Shown here: positions 1-11,089 of the stretch, in pieces
Layout: each line of letters begins with the position of its first letter
Position numbering within the stretch: the stretch's first letter is position 1
NCBI RefSeq assembly: GCF_021026375.1
Contig: NZ_JAJNDB010000003.1
Coordinates: forward strand, 310,001 to 374,000
Reading direction: 5' to 3'
Source: Actinomycetospora endophytica
GTDB lineage: Bacteria; Actinomycetota; Actinomycetes; Mycobacteriales; Pseudonocardiaceae
Length of the DNA stretch: 64,000 bases
Program-made: the position numbers and the translations under genes
Notes under the pieces: generated by a model
The model's input: only the letters and a program-made list of their open reading frames with translations
Database searches by the model: none
What the model was told of the DNA's origin: nothing

Positions 1-1239
1 GTCGCCCTCGGCCCAGAAGAGCAGGTCGCCGGGCTTGCGCTGGTCCAGCGGGAGCTTCGGGCCCGCGTCCTCCTGGTAGCCGCTGTAGTGCGGCAGCGAC
101 TTCCCGGCGGCGGCGAACGCGTAGACCATCAGCCCCGAGCAGTCGAAGCCGGTCTTGTCGTAGTCGCCGAACGCGTCCGCCACCCCGCCGTCGTGGATGC
201 CCTGGGTGGGGCCGTTCGCGTCGCCGCCGCCCCAGGCGTAGGTGGTGCCCAGCTCCGAGAGGGCCCGGTCGATGACGGTCTGCGCCGGGTCCTGCCCGGA
301 CTGACCCGACGGGCTCGAGGGCGCGGTGGTGTCGGACGTCGACGGCGAGGGCGACGGCGTGGGGGTGCTGACGGCGGGCGCGGGCCCACGGGCGAGCCGG
401 GCCCGGGCGGCGTCGCGCGCCGCCGCGTCGGAGGCGTCCTGCGCGCGCTGCTGGGCCGCCTGCGCGGCCTCGGCCCGCTGACGCTGCGCGGCGAGCGCCG
501 CGTCGGAGGCCTCGAGCTGGGCGAGCCGGGCCTGGGCGGCGGTGCGCTGGGCGTTCACGCCGGCGATCTGGCGCTGACGGTCCGCGACGGCGTTGCGGGC
601 GGCGTCGAGCTCGTGGCTCGCGGCGTCGCGGGCGGTGGCCGCGCGGGCCGCGGCGTCGGCGGCCGCGGCGGCGTCGGCGCGGGCCCGGGAGTCGGAGTTC
701 GCGGCCTCGACCCTGGCGTTCTCGTAGCCCTGCAGGTCGGCGGACTGCTCGGCGGTGACCAGCCCCTGCAGCTGCAGCCGGTCCGCGACGTCCTGCGGGC
801 CCCGCGTCCCGGCCAGCGCGGCACCGATGCTCGCGGCGTCGGCCTGCTGGTACTGCGCGGCCACCCAGGTGTCGACCCGCGTGCGGGCGGCCTCGGCGTC
901 CGCGTCGACCCTGTCGGCGGCCGTGCGGCTGGCCGCCGCGGCCTGCCGGGTCTGTTCGACGCGGCCGCGGGCGGCGGTGTCGTCGGCGACGGCGCGGTTG
1001 GCCAGCTCCTGGCGGTCACCGGCCTGGGCGGCGAGGTCGTCGAGCTGGCTCTGCAGGGTGGAGAGCTGCGCGACCAGGCGTCCCACCTCCGCCCCTTCGG
1101 CCGCCGTGCCACCACCGGGCGGCGGGGGCGGCGCGGTCTGGGCGCTCGCCGGCACGCCGGCCAGCAATATCGCGACGGCACAGGCGAGGACGAGCCCCGT
1201 GGCCGCGCCGGTCCTTCTCCGACGGACCCCTCGCGCCAC
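1..1239 (-). CDS. Secreted NlpC/P60 peptidoglycan hydrolase (RipA-like), 3' end outside window
   Basis: Likely exported cell-wall endopeptidase that cuts peptidoglycan stem peptides during septum splitting; the cleavage site is family knowledge, not visible here. The 413 residues in the window start with a basic, hydrophobic signal peptide ending in Ala-Ser-Ala near residue 33. A long Ala/Gln/Arg-rich region of about residues 50-280 looks like a coiled coil, and a Pro/Ser/Thr linker follows. The NlpC/P60 core begins near residue 325 and contains the DCSGL motif with nucleophile Cys367. The catalytic His and third polar residue should lie beyond the left edge. The GTG start is chosen because a GGAGGAGG ribosome site lies six bases upstream. 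It is divergent from acnA, the same pairing as ripA and acn in mycobacteria. RipA itself is an inference; other D,L-endopeptidases share this layout. Confidence 0.9.
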   Translation of the reverse strand, partial: MARGVRRRRTGAATGLVLACAVAILLAGVPASAQTAPPPPPGGGTAAEGAEVGRLVAQLSTLQSQLDDLAAQAGDRQELANRAVADDTAARGRVEQTRQAAAASRTAADRVDADAEAARTRVDTWVAAQYQQADAASIGAALAGTRGPQDVADRLQLQGLVTAEQSADLQGYENARVEAANSDSRARADAAAAADAAARAATARDAASHELDAARNAVADRQRQIAGVNAQRTAAQARLAQLEASDAALAAQRQRAEAAQAAQQRAQDASDAAARDAARARLARGPAPAVSTPTPSPSPSTSDTTAPSSPSGQSGQDPAQTVIDRALSELGTTYAWGGGDANGPTQGIHDGGVADAFGDYDKTGFDCSGLMVYAFAAAGKSLPHYSGYQEDAGPKLPLDQRKPGDLLFWAEGD

Positions 1240-1766
1240 GGCGAACCTCCTCCACTGCCACGGCGGCCCTGGGCGGGATCGAGTGGATCACCTGGGCACA
1301 CCGAAGCGGTGGCACCACTCCGCCGTGGGCGTGTCCGGTTCACATGCCCCCGGCGACGGGCACCCGTCAGCTGGGTCGGGTCGGCATCGCTCAGGTGTGC
1401 TCGGTGATCATCGATCCGTCCGGGTGAGCCGCGGCACGCCGACGGTCGGACGTGATGGTCGTAACCTGGAAGGTGCAGGTCCGGGGGTGCGAGTGCGCCG
1501 CCGCTGACCGTGCGCGAGACTCCCGGCAGGACGGGATCGTCTCCGCACGGCACGCACGACGCGACGCGCCCGCGGGCCAGGCCGCGGGCCGGCGCGCGAG
1601 GGTGCTCCGACGGGTCACCGCGGATCGGTCCCGCACCCGCGGATCGACCGGTCGGCGTACCACCACCCCCCGGTCGGCCCACACATCCGACGGCTCGCAC
1701 GCACGGGCCGACCAGAGCAGCGGGCCGGTCCCCCACCACGGGACCGCCCCACCAGGGAGGACAGGC
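1240..1766. other. Divergent intergenic region between the wall hydrolase and acnA
   Basis: This 527-base gap carries the promoters of two divergent genes, but I could not place convincing -35/-10 pairs on either strand. A c-di-AMP (ydaO) riboswitch was considered because such RNAs precede some actinobacterial wall hydrolases. The conserved tail of that RNA is not recognisable. No credible small gene was seen. Confidence 0.4.
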
Positions 1767-4610
<2,844 letters not shown>

Positions 4611-4640
4611 TCACCCGCGCCGCTGATCAGTCCCCCGCTC

Positions 4641-4695
4641 CGGGACGAACGACTCGTTCGTGCACGTAGACGCCACGAACGAGTCGTTCGTCCCG
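4641..4695. terminator. Perfect 22-bp hairpin between convergent genes
   Basis: Arms 4641-4662 and 4674-4695 are perfect reverse complements around an 11-base loop. Each arm also contains a near-palindrome, CGAACGACTCGTTCG, differing from its own reverse complement only at the centre. It lies between the acnA stop and the stop of the leftward hypothetical gene, so it probably terminates both strands. No long U tract follows, as is usual in high-GC actinobacteria. Confidence 0.8.
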
Positions 4696-4708
4696 TCGAG
4701 GGGACCGG

Positions 4709-5425
4709 TCAGTCGTTCCGGGGGCCGATGTGCTGCGCCAGCCGCTCCTCGACGTCCTCCGGCAGCTCGGGCAGCGACTCCAGCCCGCTCTCGGCGAGCA
4801 TCCACCCGACGTCGTCCGTGGTCAGCGCCTCACCCGCGCCGTCGCGGTCGTCGAGCACGGTGCGCAGGTAGGCGACGAAGTCGGCCTCCGGGTCGGGCTC
4901 CTCGGCCGCGAGTGCGTGCTCGAGCACGGCGCCGAGATCGCTGCCCTGCTCCACGGCCTGCAGCGGCAGGGCGATGATCGTCGCGCCGAGGACGACCTGC
5001 GGGTGAGCCAGGACGCCGTCGTCGGGCTCCCAGTGGGCGTCGTCGCCGCGCTCGTCGAGGATCCGCCGCCCCAGCAGCAGCCCCACGTCGAGAGTGAGCG
5101 ACGGCGTGGCGGGGTCGGCCGGCCGCTCGACGAGCCAGGTCCCGATCGCGGTCCAGGAGGCCGGGTCGGCGTCGTGGGCGAGGCCCAGCCGGTCCAGCAG
5201 CGTGGTCACCGCGGCCACGCGGTCGGGCTCGGCGGCGATGAGTCTCCGCGCGACGGTGCGGGCACGGCCGTCGTCGACGGTCGCGCCCGGGGGTTCGTGG
5301 GGCGCGTCGTACGGCCGGTAGTCCCCGAGGTCCGCGGGGACCGGTTCGGCGGCGAGCCGGCGGTAGGTCGGCGTGCCCGGCACGCGGACCCAGGGCAGGA
5401 AGGTCGACCAGAGGAGGTCACGCAC
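4709..5425 (-). CDS. Hypothetical protein, 238 aa
   Basis: I do not recognise this family. The 238-residue product is acidic and Leu/Ala-rich, without a signal peptide or clear membrane segment. It starts MRDLLWSTFLPWVRVPGTPTY and ends with a run of Glu/Asp-rich helices (LESLPELPEDVEERL). High G/C at third codon positions and a position just ahead of a similarly oriented gene support real coding. Its start lies 27 bases downstream of the stop of the siderophore-interacting protein, so the two may be co-transcribed. It is convergent with acnA. No function is proposed. Confidence 0.7.
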   Translation of the reverse strand: MRDLLWSTFLPWVRVPGTPTYRRLAAEPVPADLGDYRPYDAPHEPPGATVDDGRARTVARRLIAAEPDRVAAVTTLLDRLGLAHDADPASWTAIGTWLVERPADPATPSLTLDVGLLLGRRILDERGDDAHWEPDDGVLAHPQVVLGATIIALPLQAVEQGSDLGAVLEHALAAEEPDPEADFVAYLRTVLDDRDGAGEALTTDDVGWMLAESGLESLPELPEDVEERLAQHIGPRND

Positions 5426-5452
5426 GTGTGAAGGATCGCAAGCGCGGGGCCG

Positions 5453-6304
5453 TCAGTTACCGTCGGTCCCCGCATCGTGTTCGGCCATCGCCTCCGCGGC
5501 GGCCTGATCCTCGCTGCGTCCGCGGCGCCAGTAGCCCTGGAACTGGACGTCGGCCCGGTCCACGCCGCGCTCCCGGACGAGGTGGCGGCGCAGGTCGCGC
5601 ACGCGGGACGCCTCCCCCGCCAGCCACACGTACGGCCGTCGCCCGGGCAGGTCGTTCTGGCGGACGACGTCGAGCAGGTCCGGTCCGCCGTGCACCCACG
5701 TCACCTCCACGCGGCCCGCGGTCTCCCAGCGCTGCACCTCCGCCGCCGTCGACACCTCGAGGACCACCTCGGCCCGCTGCCCCGGCCGGAGCGACTCGAC
5801 GATCGCGCCCGCCGCGGGGACGGCCGTCTCGTCGCCGACGAGGAGCAGCGCGTCGTGCTCCGGGCGCGGGGCGTAGAGGCCGTACGGACCGGTGAAGCAG
5901 AGCCGGTCGCCCGGTGCGGCGTCCCGGGCCCAGGTGCTCCCGGGGCCGTCGCCGTGCAGGATCAGGTCGACGTCGATCTCCACGCCGTCGGGGTGGTCCC
6001 GGCGTCGCCGCAGCGTGTAGGTCCGCATCGGGGGCCGCTCGCCGTCGGGCATGGCCAGGTAGGAGCGGTACCAGCGCCCGACGTCGCCGTCGGCCGGGAT
6101 CTCCGGCAGCACGGGGAGCTCGCCGCGGTTCCGGGGGAAGAACAGCTTGAGGTAGCCGTCGGGGGCCGCGGTCGGGAGGTCGTCCAGTGCCGGCCCGCCG
6201 AGGGTGACGCGCACGCTGCCCGGGCTGATCCGCCGGGCGTCGCGCACCTCCACCTGCCGCAGTGCAGAGGCCGTGGCCGGTCTCCTGGTCGCCTCCGCGG
6301 TCAT
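5453..6304 (-). CDS. Siderophore-interacting FAD-binding reductase (ViuB/SIP family)
   Basis: Cytoplasmic flavin reductase expected to release iron by reducing Fe(III)-siderophore. The 283-residue length fits the SIP family. The N-terminal half is a ferredoxin-reductase-like FAD barrel with the RTYTLR flavin motif at residues 94-99. The C-terminal half carries the NAD(P)H-binding fold (ALLLVGDETAVPA) and the family's closing GYWRRGRSE. The ATG start has a GAGGG ribosome site seven bases upstream. An IdeR/DtxR-like iron box sits 20-38 bases upstream, so the gene is probably repressed when iron is replete. No siderophore synthesis or uptake genes are in the window. Confidence 0.9.
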   Translation of the reverse strand: MTAEATRRPATASALRQVEVRDARRISPGSVRVTLGGPALDDLPTAAPDGYLKLFFPRNRGELPVLPEIPADGDVGRWYRSYLAMPDGERPPMRTYTLRRRRDHPDGVEIDVDLILHGDGPGSTWARDAAPGDRLCFTGPYGLYAPRPEHDALLLVGDETAVPAAGAIVESLRPGQRAEVVLEVSTAAEVQRWETAGRVEVTWVHGGPDLLDVVRQNDLPGRRPYVWLAGEASRVRDLRRHLVRERGVDRADVQFQGYWRRGRSEDQAAAEAMAEHDAGTDGN

Positions 6305-6323
6305 CGCGCCCTCCTTCAGTCGG

Positions 6324-6342
6324 TGAAGTAAGGCTAACCTAA
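6324..6342 (-). promoter_or_regulatory. IdeR/DtxR-type iron box
   Basis: Read on the minus strand this is TTAGGTTAGCCTTACTTCA. The first ten bases match the consensus TTAGGTTAGSCTAACCTAA, and the right half has three mismatches, giving 16 of 19. It lies directly upstream of the siderophore-interacting protein gene and overlaps the last codon of the acyltransferase gene. Iron-dependent repression is inferred from the match. Confidence 0.75.
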
Positions 6343-8126
6343 CCCAGCAGCGTCGTGATCTCGTCGGCGGCGGCGCGGAGTTCGACGGCGAAGCGGGACA
6401 TCTGCTCCCCCACCGCGGCCGCGGTGCTCAGGTGCACGATCCACCGGTCCGGCAGCAGCACGTAGGCGACCCCGATGCACTGCGTGCTGGTCGAGCCGAA
6501 CCCGAACACGCGCACGTTGACCGAGGGAGCGGAGCTGGTCGACATGAAGTCGTCGCGCATGATCCGCCAGCCCGGGGACTCGACGACGGCGAGCGGTTCC
6601 GACGCTCCCCTCCGCTGGTGGATCAGCGAGAGCTCCCACAGGTGCTGCTCCGGGGCCTCCCCCGCCTGGCACGCGCGGGCCCGGTTCCCGTGCGCGGTGG
6701 CCGCGGCGTCGAACGCGGCGCGACGGGCCCCGTCGTCGGAACCCGGGTCGTCCATGGCCGCCGTGAAGGCGAGGATCTCCGGGGTGACCACCCGCATCGC
6801 CTCGGTGCGCCCGTGGTGGAACTGCAGGGTCGCGATCGACTCGTAGGTCGCCCCGATGAAGCCCTTCGCGCGCCGGTGCGCGAGCTGGTACGCCATCTGT
6901 GCGAACGCGTCCGGGGACACGCCGAGCTCCTTGGCGCGCTCGCTGCCGTGTTCGAAGATCACCAGTTCGGTGGCGACGGAGTCGGCGAACGCGGTGAAGT
7001 CGTCGCCCGCGGCCCGGATGTCGGCGGCGCGCTCGTCGGTGATGCTCCACCCGATCTCGGTGGCGGTGGGCTCGCCCTGAGCGTGGGCGCCGAGGTGCTC
7101 GGCGTGCGCCGCCGTGGTCTCCGCGAAGATGCCGTCGACGAGGGCGAGGACGGTGGTCCCGTCGAGGCGGCAGTGCTCGGTGTTGATGCCTGCCGCCCCG
7201 TCGGCGAACACGACGAAGGTGACCGCCTTGTCGAACCACCGGTTCGCGGCGTTCCCGGCGAGCAGCTGCTTGCCGCGCGCGAGGTCCTCGCCGGGGGCGC
7301 CGTCCTCGAGGCTGACGCAGAACAGGGCCGTCTCGATCGTCTCGAGTGCCGCAGCGTTGTCGGGGTGCTCGTCGCGCAGCGCGCGCCGGCTCGCCGCCCA
7401 GGCGGCGCGGGCCTTCGTCGTGAGCTTCCCGACGGCGGGTCCGGGGCCGGTAACGCGGTCCCTCACGGCTCGGAGCGCGGCGGCGATCTCCGCGGCCGTG
7501 TGCGGGGTGCCGTCGGGTCCGAGGACGTCGAGGCGGACGGCGTGGCCGTTCGTGAACACGACGACGTGGCGCTCGCGGGAGGGGCCCGGCCAGGTGTCGG
7601 TGTACGGGGTGCGGGCGGTGTCCTGCTCGTCACCGGGGATGCGGGTCGCCGAGAACAGGAACTTGTGCTGGTCCATCGTCATCGGCGCCCCGCGGCGGGT
7701 GGTCGGCGGCAGGGTCTCGGTGTCGACCCGGTGCTTGTGGTCCAGCGCGCCGAGGATCAGCCCGGCGGCGCGTCCGGCCTGGTCCTGCTCCGCGGGATCG
7801 TCGCTCGGCCGGAAGAGGAAGAAGAAGTTGGCGTTCAGCGCGATGCGGTCGCGCCGCCCGAGGTAGCGGGACTCCCAGAACTCGTCGAGCCAGCTGTGGG
7901 TCGTCGGCGCGGCGGCGTACTCCTCGAGCGCAGCCTGGAGTCCCGGCCCCGGGCCGGTGACGAGCTGGTCGACGGCCGCCTTCGTCTGCGCGATCTGGTC
8001 GTCGTCGAGCAGCGGGGAGCACCACTCGAGGAACTGGGCGGCGCTGTCGGCCAGGGCGGGCACCGGGACGCGGGGCAGGTCGTCCTCGGCGTCGAAGGTG
8101 CCGATGGTGGGGGCGGCGTCGCTCAT
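6339..8126 (-). CDS. Choline/carnitine O-acyltransferase family protein
   Basis: Expected to move an acyl group between CoA and an amino-alcohol such as carnitine or choline. The family is mostly eukaryotic but occurs in some actinobacteria. The 595-residue length is normal for the single-chain fold. The catalytic histidine is His318 in EHCRLDGTTV, matching the EHxxxDG pattern. A later MSTSSAPSV stretch resembles the STS substrate motif, and FGFGST resembles the loop that follows it. The ATG has GGAGAGG upstream. The gene starts 26 bases after the stop of a 2-oxoglutarate oxygenase, so they likely form one transcript. The nearby BetA/BetB-like genes suggest a quaternary-amine substrate; that is inference. 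Confidence 0.88.
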   Translation of the reverse strand: MSDAAPTIGTFDAEDDLPRVPVPALADSAAQFLEWCSPLLDDDQIAQTKAAVDQLVTGPGPGLQAALEEYAAAPTTHSWLDEFWESRYLGRRDRIALNANFFFLFRPSDDPAEQDQAGRAAGLILGALDHKHRVDTETLPPTTRRGAPMTMDQHKFLFSATRIPGDEQDTARTPYTDTWPGPSRERHVVVFTNGHAVRLDVLGPDGTPHTAAEIAAALRAVRDRVTGPGPAVGKLTTKARAAWAASRRALRDEHPDNAAALETIETALFCVSLEDGAPGEDLARGKQLLAGNAANRWFDKAVTFVVFADGAAGINTEHCRLDGTTVLALVDGIFAETTAAHAEHLGAHAQGEPTATEIGWSITDERAADIRAAGDDFTAFADSVATELVIFEHGSERAKELGVSPDAFAQMAYQLAHRRAKGFIGATYESIATLQFHHGRTEAMRVVTPEILAFTAAMDDPGSDDGARRAAFDAAATAHGNRARACQAGEAPEQHLWELSLIHQRRGASEPLAVVESPGWRIMRDDFMSTSSAPSVNVRVFGFGSTSTQCIGVAYVLLPDRWIVHLSTAAAVGEQMSRFAVELRAAADEITTLLG

Positions 8127-8152
8127 GGACGTCCTCTCCGGGTGGGGCCTGG

Positions 8153-9037
8153 TCAGTCGAGCAGCGTGTCGGACCGGACCGAGGCCGCCGCGAGGTGGGC
8201 GGGATCGACCCGTCCGAACAGCTGCCGGGTGCGCGTCGGTGATCCCACCACCCCGGGCCGGTCGCTGTAGGCGAAGATCGCGGTGTGTCTGGCGGTCGGT
8301 CCCGCGACCGGGGTGACCCGGTGCAGCGAGTACCGCCCGCGGAAGAGCTGCAGGTCACCGGGGCGCAGGTCGAGGCTCCGGACCGGGCCGCGGTCGCCGT
8401 CGAGCACGGCGCGCACTCCGGCGAGGTTCTCCCCGTCCGGCGTGCGGATGCCGGGGCAGTACTCGAAGGAGCCACCCTCGTCGGGCGCCCGGGTGAGCAG
8501 GCTGACCGCGATCTCGTTGGTGTCGAAGTGCCAGGGGTGGTCGTCCCCTGGAGCGACGACGTTGAGGGTGAGCGCCGAGTACGGGTCCGCGAGCGGGTGG
8601 ACCGCGGGCAGCTCGAAGCAGGCGGCGAGGAGTTCTCGGAATCCTGCGTTCTGGTAGAGGGTCTGGATCAGGTGATCGGCCGGGATGTGGTCGCGGGCGA
8701 CGAACGCGTTGCGGCGGGTGAGGGCGACCCGGGACGGATGCTCGGGCGGGAGCGTCGGGTTCGGGTCGGTGTTGTAGACGTTGACCTGCGCGGTCGCGGT
8801 GTGGGCGTGCGGGGCGACGGCGTCGCCCTCGGCGCGCAGCCGGTCGCGCAGCTCGGGCCGGACGACGTCGCGCAGCACCGTCGCGCCCTCCGCCCGCAGG
8901 TCCCGACGGGCCTGCTCGACGACGGCGTCCCAGGCCGGGGCGCCCGGGTCGTCGAGGGGATAGCGGTCGGTGTCGATGATCCCGTCCACTGCCGCACCGC
9001 CGGTGACCACTGCGCCGTCGATCACGTTCGAGCCCAC
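8153..9037 (-). CDS. 2-oxoglutarate/Fe(II)-dependent oxygenase
   Basis: Predicted mononuclear iron hydroxylase. The iron facial triad is visible as His170 and Asp172 (HFDTN) with His239 (SLHRVTP), and RHTAIFAY supplies the likely 2-oxoglutarate Arg. Because Asp172 is present, it should hydroxylate rather than halogenate like HxG-type relatives. The GTG at 9037 is chosen for its AGAGGGGG site five bases upstream; an in-frame GTG at 9058 would add seven residues. It leads a two-gene unit with the carnitine-type acyltransferase, which hints at an amino acid or trimethylammonium substrate, as in carnitine biosynthesis. No close match to known gamma-butyrobetaine or trimethyllysine hydroxylases was recognised. 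Confidence 0.8.
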   Translation of the reverse strand: MGSNVIDGAVVTGGAAVDGIIDTDRYPLDDPGAPAWDAVVEQARRDLRAEGATVLRDVVRPELRDRLRAEGDAVAPHAHTATAQVNVYNTDPNPTLPPEHPSRVALTRRNAFVARDHIPADHLIQTLYQNAGFRELLAACFELPAVHPLADPYSALTLNVVAPGDDHPWHFDTNEIAVSLLTRAPDEGGSFEYCPGIRTPDGENLAGVRAVLDGDRGPVRSLDLRPGDLQLFRGRYSLHRVTPVAGPTARHTAIFAYSDRPGVVGSPTRTRQLFGRVDPAHLAAASVRSDTLLD

Positions 9038-9501
9038 GTCGGCCCCCTCTCGCCCCACGGGCGACCCTAGGGGTGATCTCCACGCGGCGGGACCGGGCGC
9101 TCGGGGAATTCCGATCAGTCCGCCGGTCGGGCCCGCCCGTCCGGGCGGGTGGTGGGCCCCGTCGGCCGTCGGTGGCGCTGAGCGCCTCGATCGTGCCCTG
9201 ACCTGCGGGATCGGTCGTTTCCGGCGTGACTGTCAGGGGGTCGCGCTAGCGTGCGGACCATGGTGGACGAACTGTGTTCGAAGCGCGGGAGATGCTCGCC
9301 GAGGTCATCGCCGGGCAGTACCCGCCCGCACCACCGGGAGGTCGAACGGATAGCCGGCGCCGGGAGCGTCGGACGCATCCAGCCCGAAACTGCTGCAGGA
9401 ACACCTCGGCCGACCCGGGCGGCAGCGCGTCGTCGGCGCTGCCCACCCGGGTACGGCCCGGTCCGCGCCGCGTTGTCACCCGCGGAGCATCGCAGGCGTG
9501 C
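9038..9501. other. Intergenic region, no confident gene
   Basis: This gap separates the start of the oxygenase gene from the 3' end of the GMC oxidoreductase gene. A short plus-strand stretch near 9260-9440 translates in two frames into protein-like pieces (FEAREMLAEVIAGQYPP, then REVERIAGAG), as if a small gene had been frame-shifted, but I cannot assign it. No hairpin or promoter stands out. Confidence 0.3.
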
Positions 9502-11088
9502 TCAGACTCCGCGGCGGATGAAGTCGGCGCACCGCTCGCCGATCATCATCGTCGTGATGCACGGGTTCACCGTGATCAGGTCGGGCATCACCGAGCCGTC
9601 GGCGACCCGGAGCCCGTCCACGCCCTTGAGCTTCAGCGTCGACGTCACCGGCGCCATCCGGTCGTCGTCGGCACCCATCTTCACCGTGCAGGAGGGGTGG
9701 TAGACGGTGTTGTGGGTGGTGCGGATGTACTCGAAGAGCTCCTCGTCGGTCGCGGCCGCATCCCCCGGGGCGAGCTCGGTGCCCACCCACTCCTTCAGCG
9801 CGGGCGCCGCGGCGATCTCCCGGGCCACCCGGATGCCGCGGATCATCACCTCGCGGTCGTGCTCGTGGCTGAAGTAGCGCGGGTCGACCTTCGGCTTGTC
9901 CTGGTACCCGCGCGTCGAGAGCCGCACCGTGCCCTTCGACCGGGCCCCGGTGACGTTCGGCGTGAGACAGAAGGCGTTCTCGGAGGACGGGTAGCCGTAG
10001 CGGGTCAGGTTGAGGTCGAACGGCACCGAGCCGTAGTGGAACATCAGGTCGGGCGTCGAGCGGCCCTCGGCGCCGGCGAAGATCCCGATCTGCCACCACT
10101 GCGTCGACGCCGTCGGCATCGGCTGCAGTGCCTCCCACTGCACGAGGCCCTCGGGGTGGTCCTGGAGGTTCTCCCCGACGCCGGGTGCGTCGACGACGAC
10201 CTCGACGCCCACCTCGCGCAGGTGATCGGCCGGCCCGATGCCCGAGAGCATCAGCAGCTTGGGGCCGTCGATCGCGCCCGCGGACAGGATCGTCTCGCGG
10301 CGCGCCGACACGTTCACCGCGTGACGCGTGTCCGGGGTCCGCAGCCGAGCACCGGTGATGCGGGGACGGCCCGGCGCGGTGGTGTCGACGTTGAGCTTCT
10401 CCGCCCGGTAGCCGGTCAGCACGGTCAGGTTCGGCCGCGACAGGTTCGGGTGGATGTAGGCCGACGAGGCCGAGGAGCGGCTGCCGTCGGGCTTGGCGTT
10501 GACCTGGAACCAGTTGGCACCGCGGTGCACCGTGCGCCCGGTGTTGAACGGCGTCGTGGGCAGCCCGACCTGCTCGCAGGCCTCGAGGAGGGCGACGCCG
10601 CACGGGTCCTGGTCGCCCACGGTGCGGATGGTGACCGGGCCGTCGGTGCCGCGGCCGGGCGCCTCCGCCTCCGCGGTCGTGTCCAGCGCCGTCTCGAGCT
10701 TGCGGTAGAACGGGTAGCACTCGGCGGCCGACCAGCCCGCCGCTCCGCCGGCCGCCCAGTCGTCGAGGTTCTCCTTCGGAGCCCAGAACGCGATCGCGGA
10801 GTTGTGCGACGAGCAGCCGCCCAGCACCTTGGCGCGGGCGTGACGCATGTAGGAGTTGCCCGAGGCCTGCGGCTCGATCGGGTAGTCCCAGTCGTAGCCC
10901 GACTCCAGCAGCTCCATCCAGCGCGAGAGGTCGAGGATCGCGTCGTCGCCCACGTCGGAGGGGCCCGCCTCGATGAGGCACACCGACACGTCGGCGTCCT
11001 CCGAGAGCCGGGCGGCGACGGCGCACCCCGCGGTGCCACCGCCGACCACCACGTAGTCGAACTCTGCCGGGAACGAGAGCGGCGGCAT
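9502..11088 (-). CDS. GMC-family FAD oxidoreductase (choline dehydrogenase-like)
   Basis: Predicted alcohol dehydrogenase or oxidase of the glucose-methanol-choline family; with the adjoining aldehyde dehydrogenase it could turn choline into glycine betaine. The 528 residues begin with the FAD dinucleotide site VVVGGGTAGCAVAARL. The second GMC signature is seen in VLGGCSSHNSAIAFW and ILSAGAIDGPKLLM. The active-site pair is His464 (YHPSCTVKMG) and Asn508 (VNPCITTMM). It is the last gene of a three-gene unit, beginning one base after the transporter stop. A BetA assignment is likely from context, but GMC substrates are hard to predict from sequence. Confidence 0.85.
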   Translation of the reverse strand: MPPLSFPAEFDYVVVGGGTAGCAVAARLSEDADVSVCLIEAGPSDVGDDAILDLSRWMELLESGYDWDYPIEPQASGNSYMRHARAKVLGGCSSHNSAIAFWAPKENLDDWAAGGAAGWSAAECYPFYRKLETALDTTAEAEAPGRGTDGPVTIRTVGDQDPCGVALLEACEQVGLPTTPFNTGRTVHRGANWFQVNAKPDGSRSSASSAYIHPNLSRPNLTVLTGYRAEKLNVDTTAPGRPRITGARLRTPDTRHAVNVSARRETILSAGAIDGPKLLMLSGIGPADHLREVGVEVVVDAPGVGENLQDHPEGLVQWEALQPMPTASTQWWQIGIFAGAEGRSTPDLMFHYGSVPFDLNLTRYGYPSSENAFCLTPNVTGARSKGTVRLSTRGYQDKPKVDPRYFSHEHDREVMIRGIRVAREIAAAPALKEWVGTELAPGDAAATDEELFEYIRTTHNTVYHPSCTVKMGADDDRMAPVTSTLKLKGVDGLRVADGSVMPDLITVNPCITTMMIGERCADFIRRGV

Positions 11089-11089
11089 G

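Noticed and set aside
1240-1450. Possible c-di-AMP (ydaO) riboswitch upstream of the wall hydrolase
   Set aside because: Fragments such as CAGCTGACGG resemble the RNA tail, but the conserved GAACCC..CAGCTAACC block and the ordered helices are missing. A covariance search with the ydaO model would decide it.
8153-9037. Amino-acid halogenase of the HxG type
   Set aside because: The metal-binding Asp172 is present, which argues for a hydroxylase instead.
9251-9450. Possible frame-shifted remnant of a small plus-strand gene
   Set aside because: Protein-like pieces occur in two frames, but none matches a family that I can name, and there is no supporting ribosome site.
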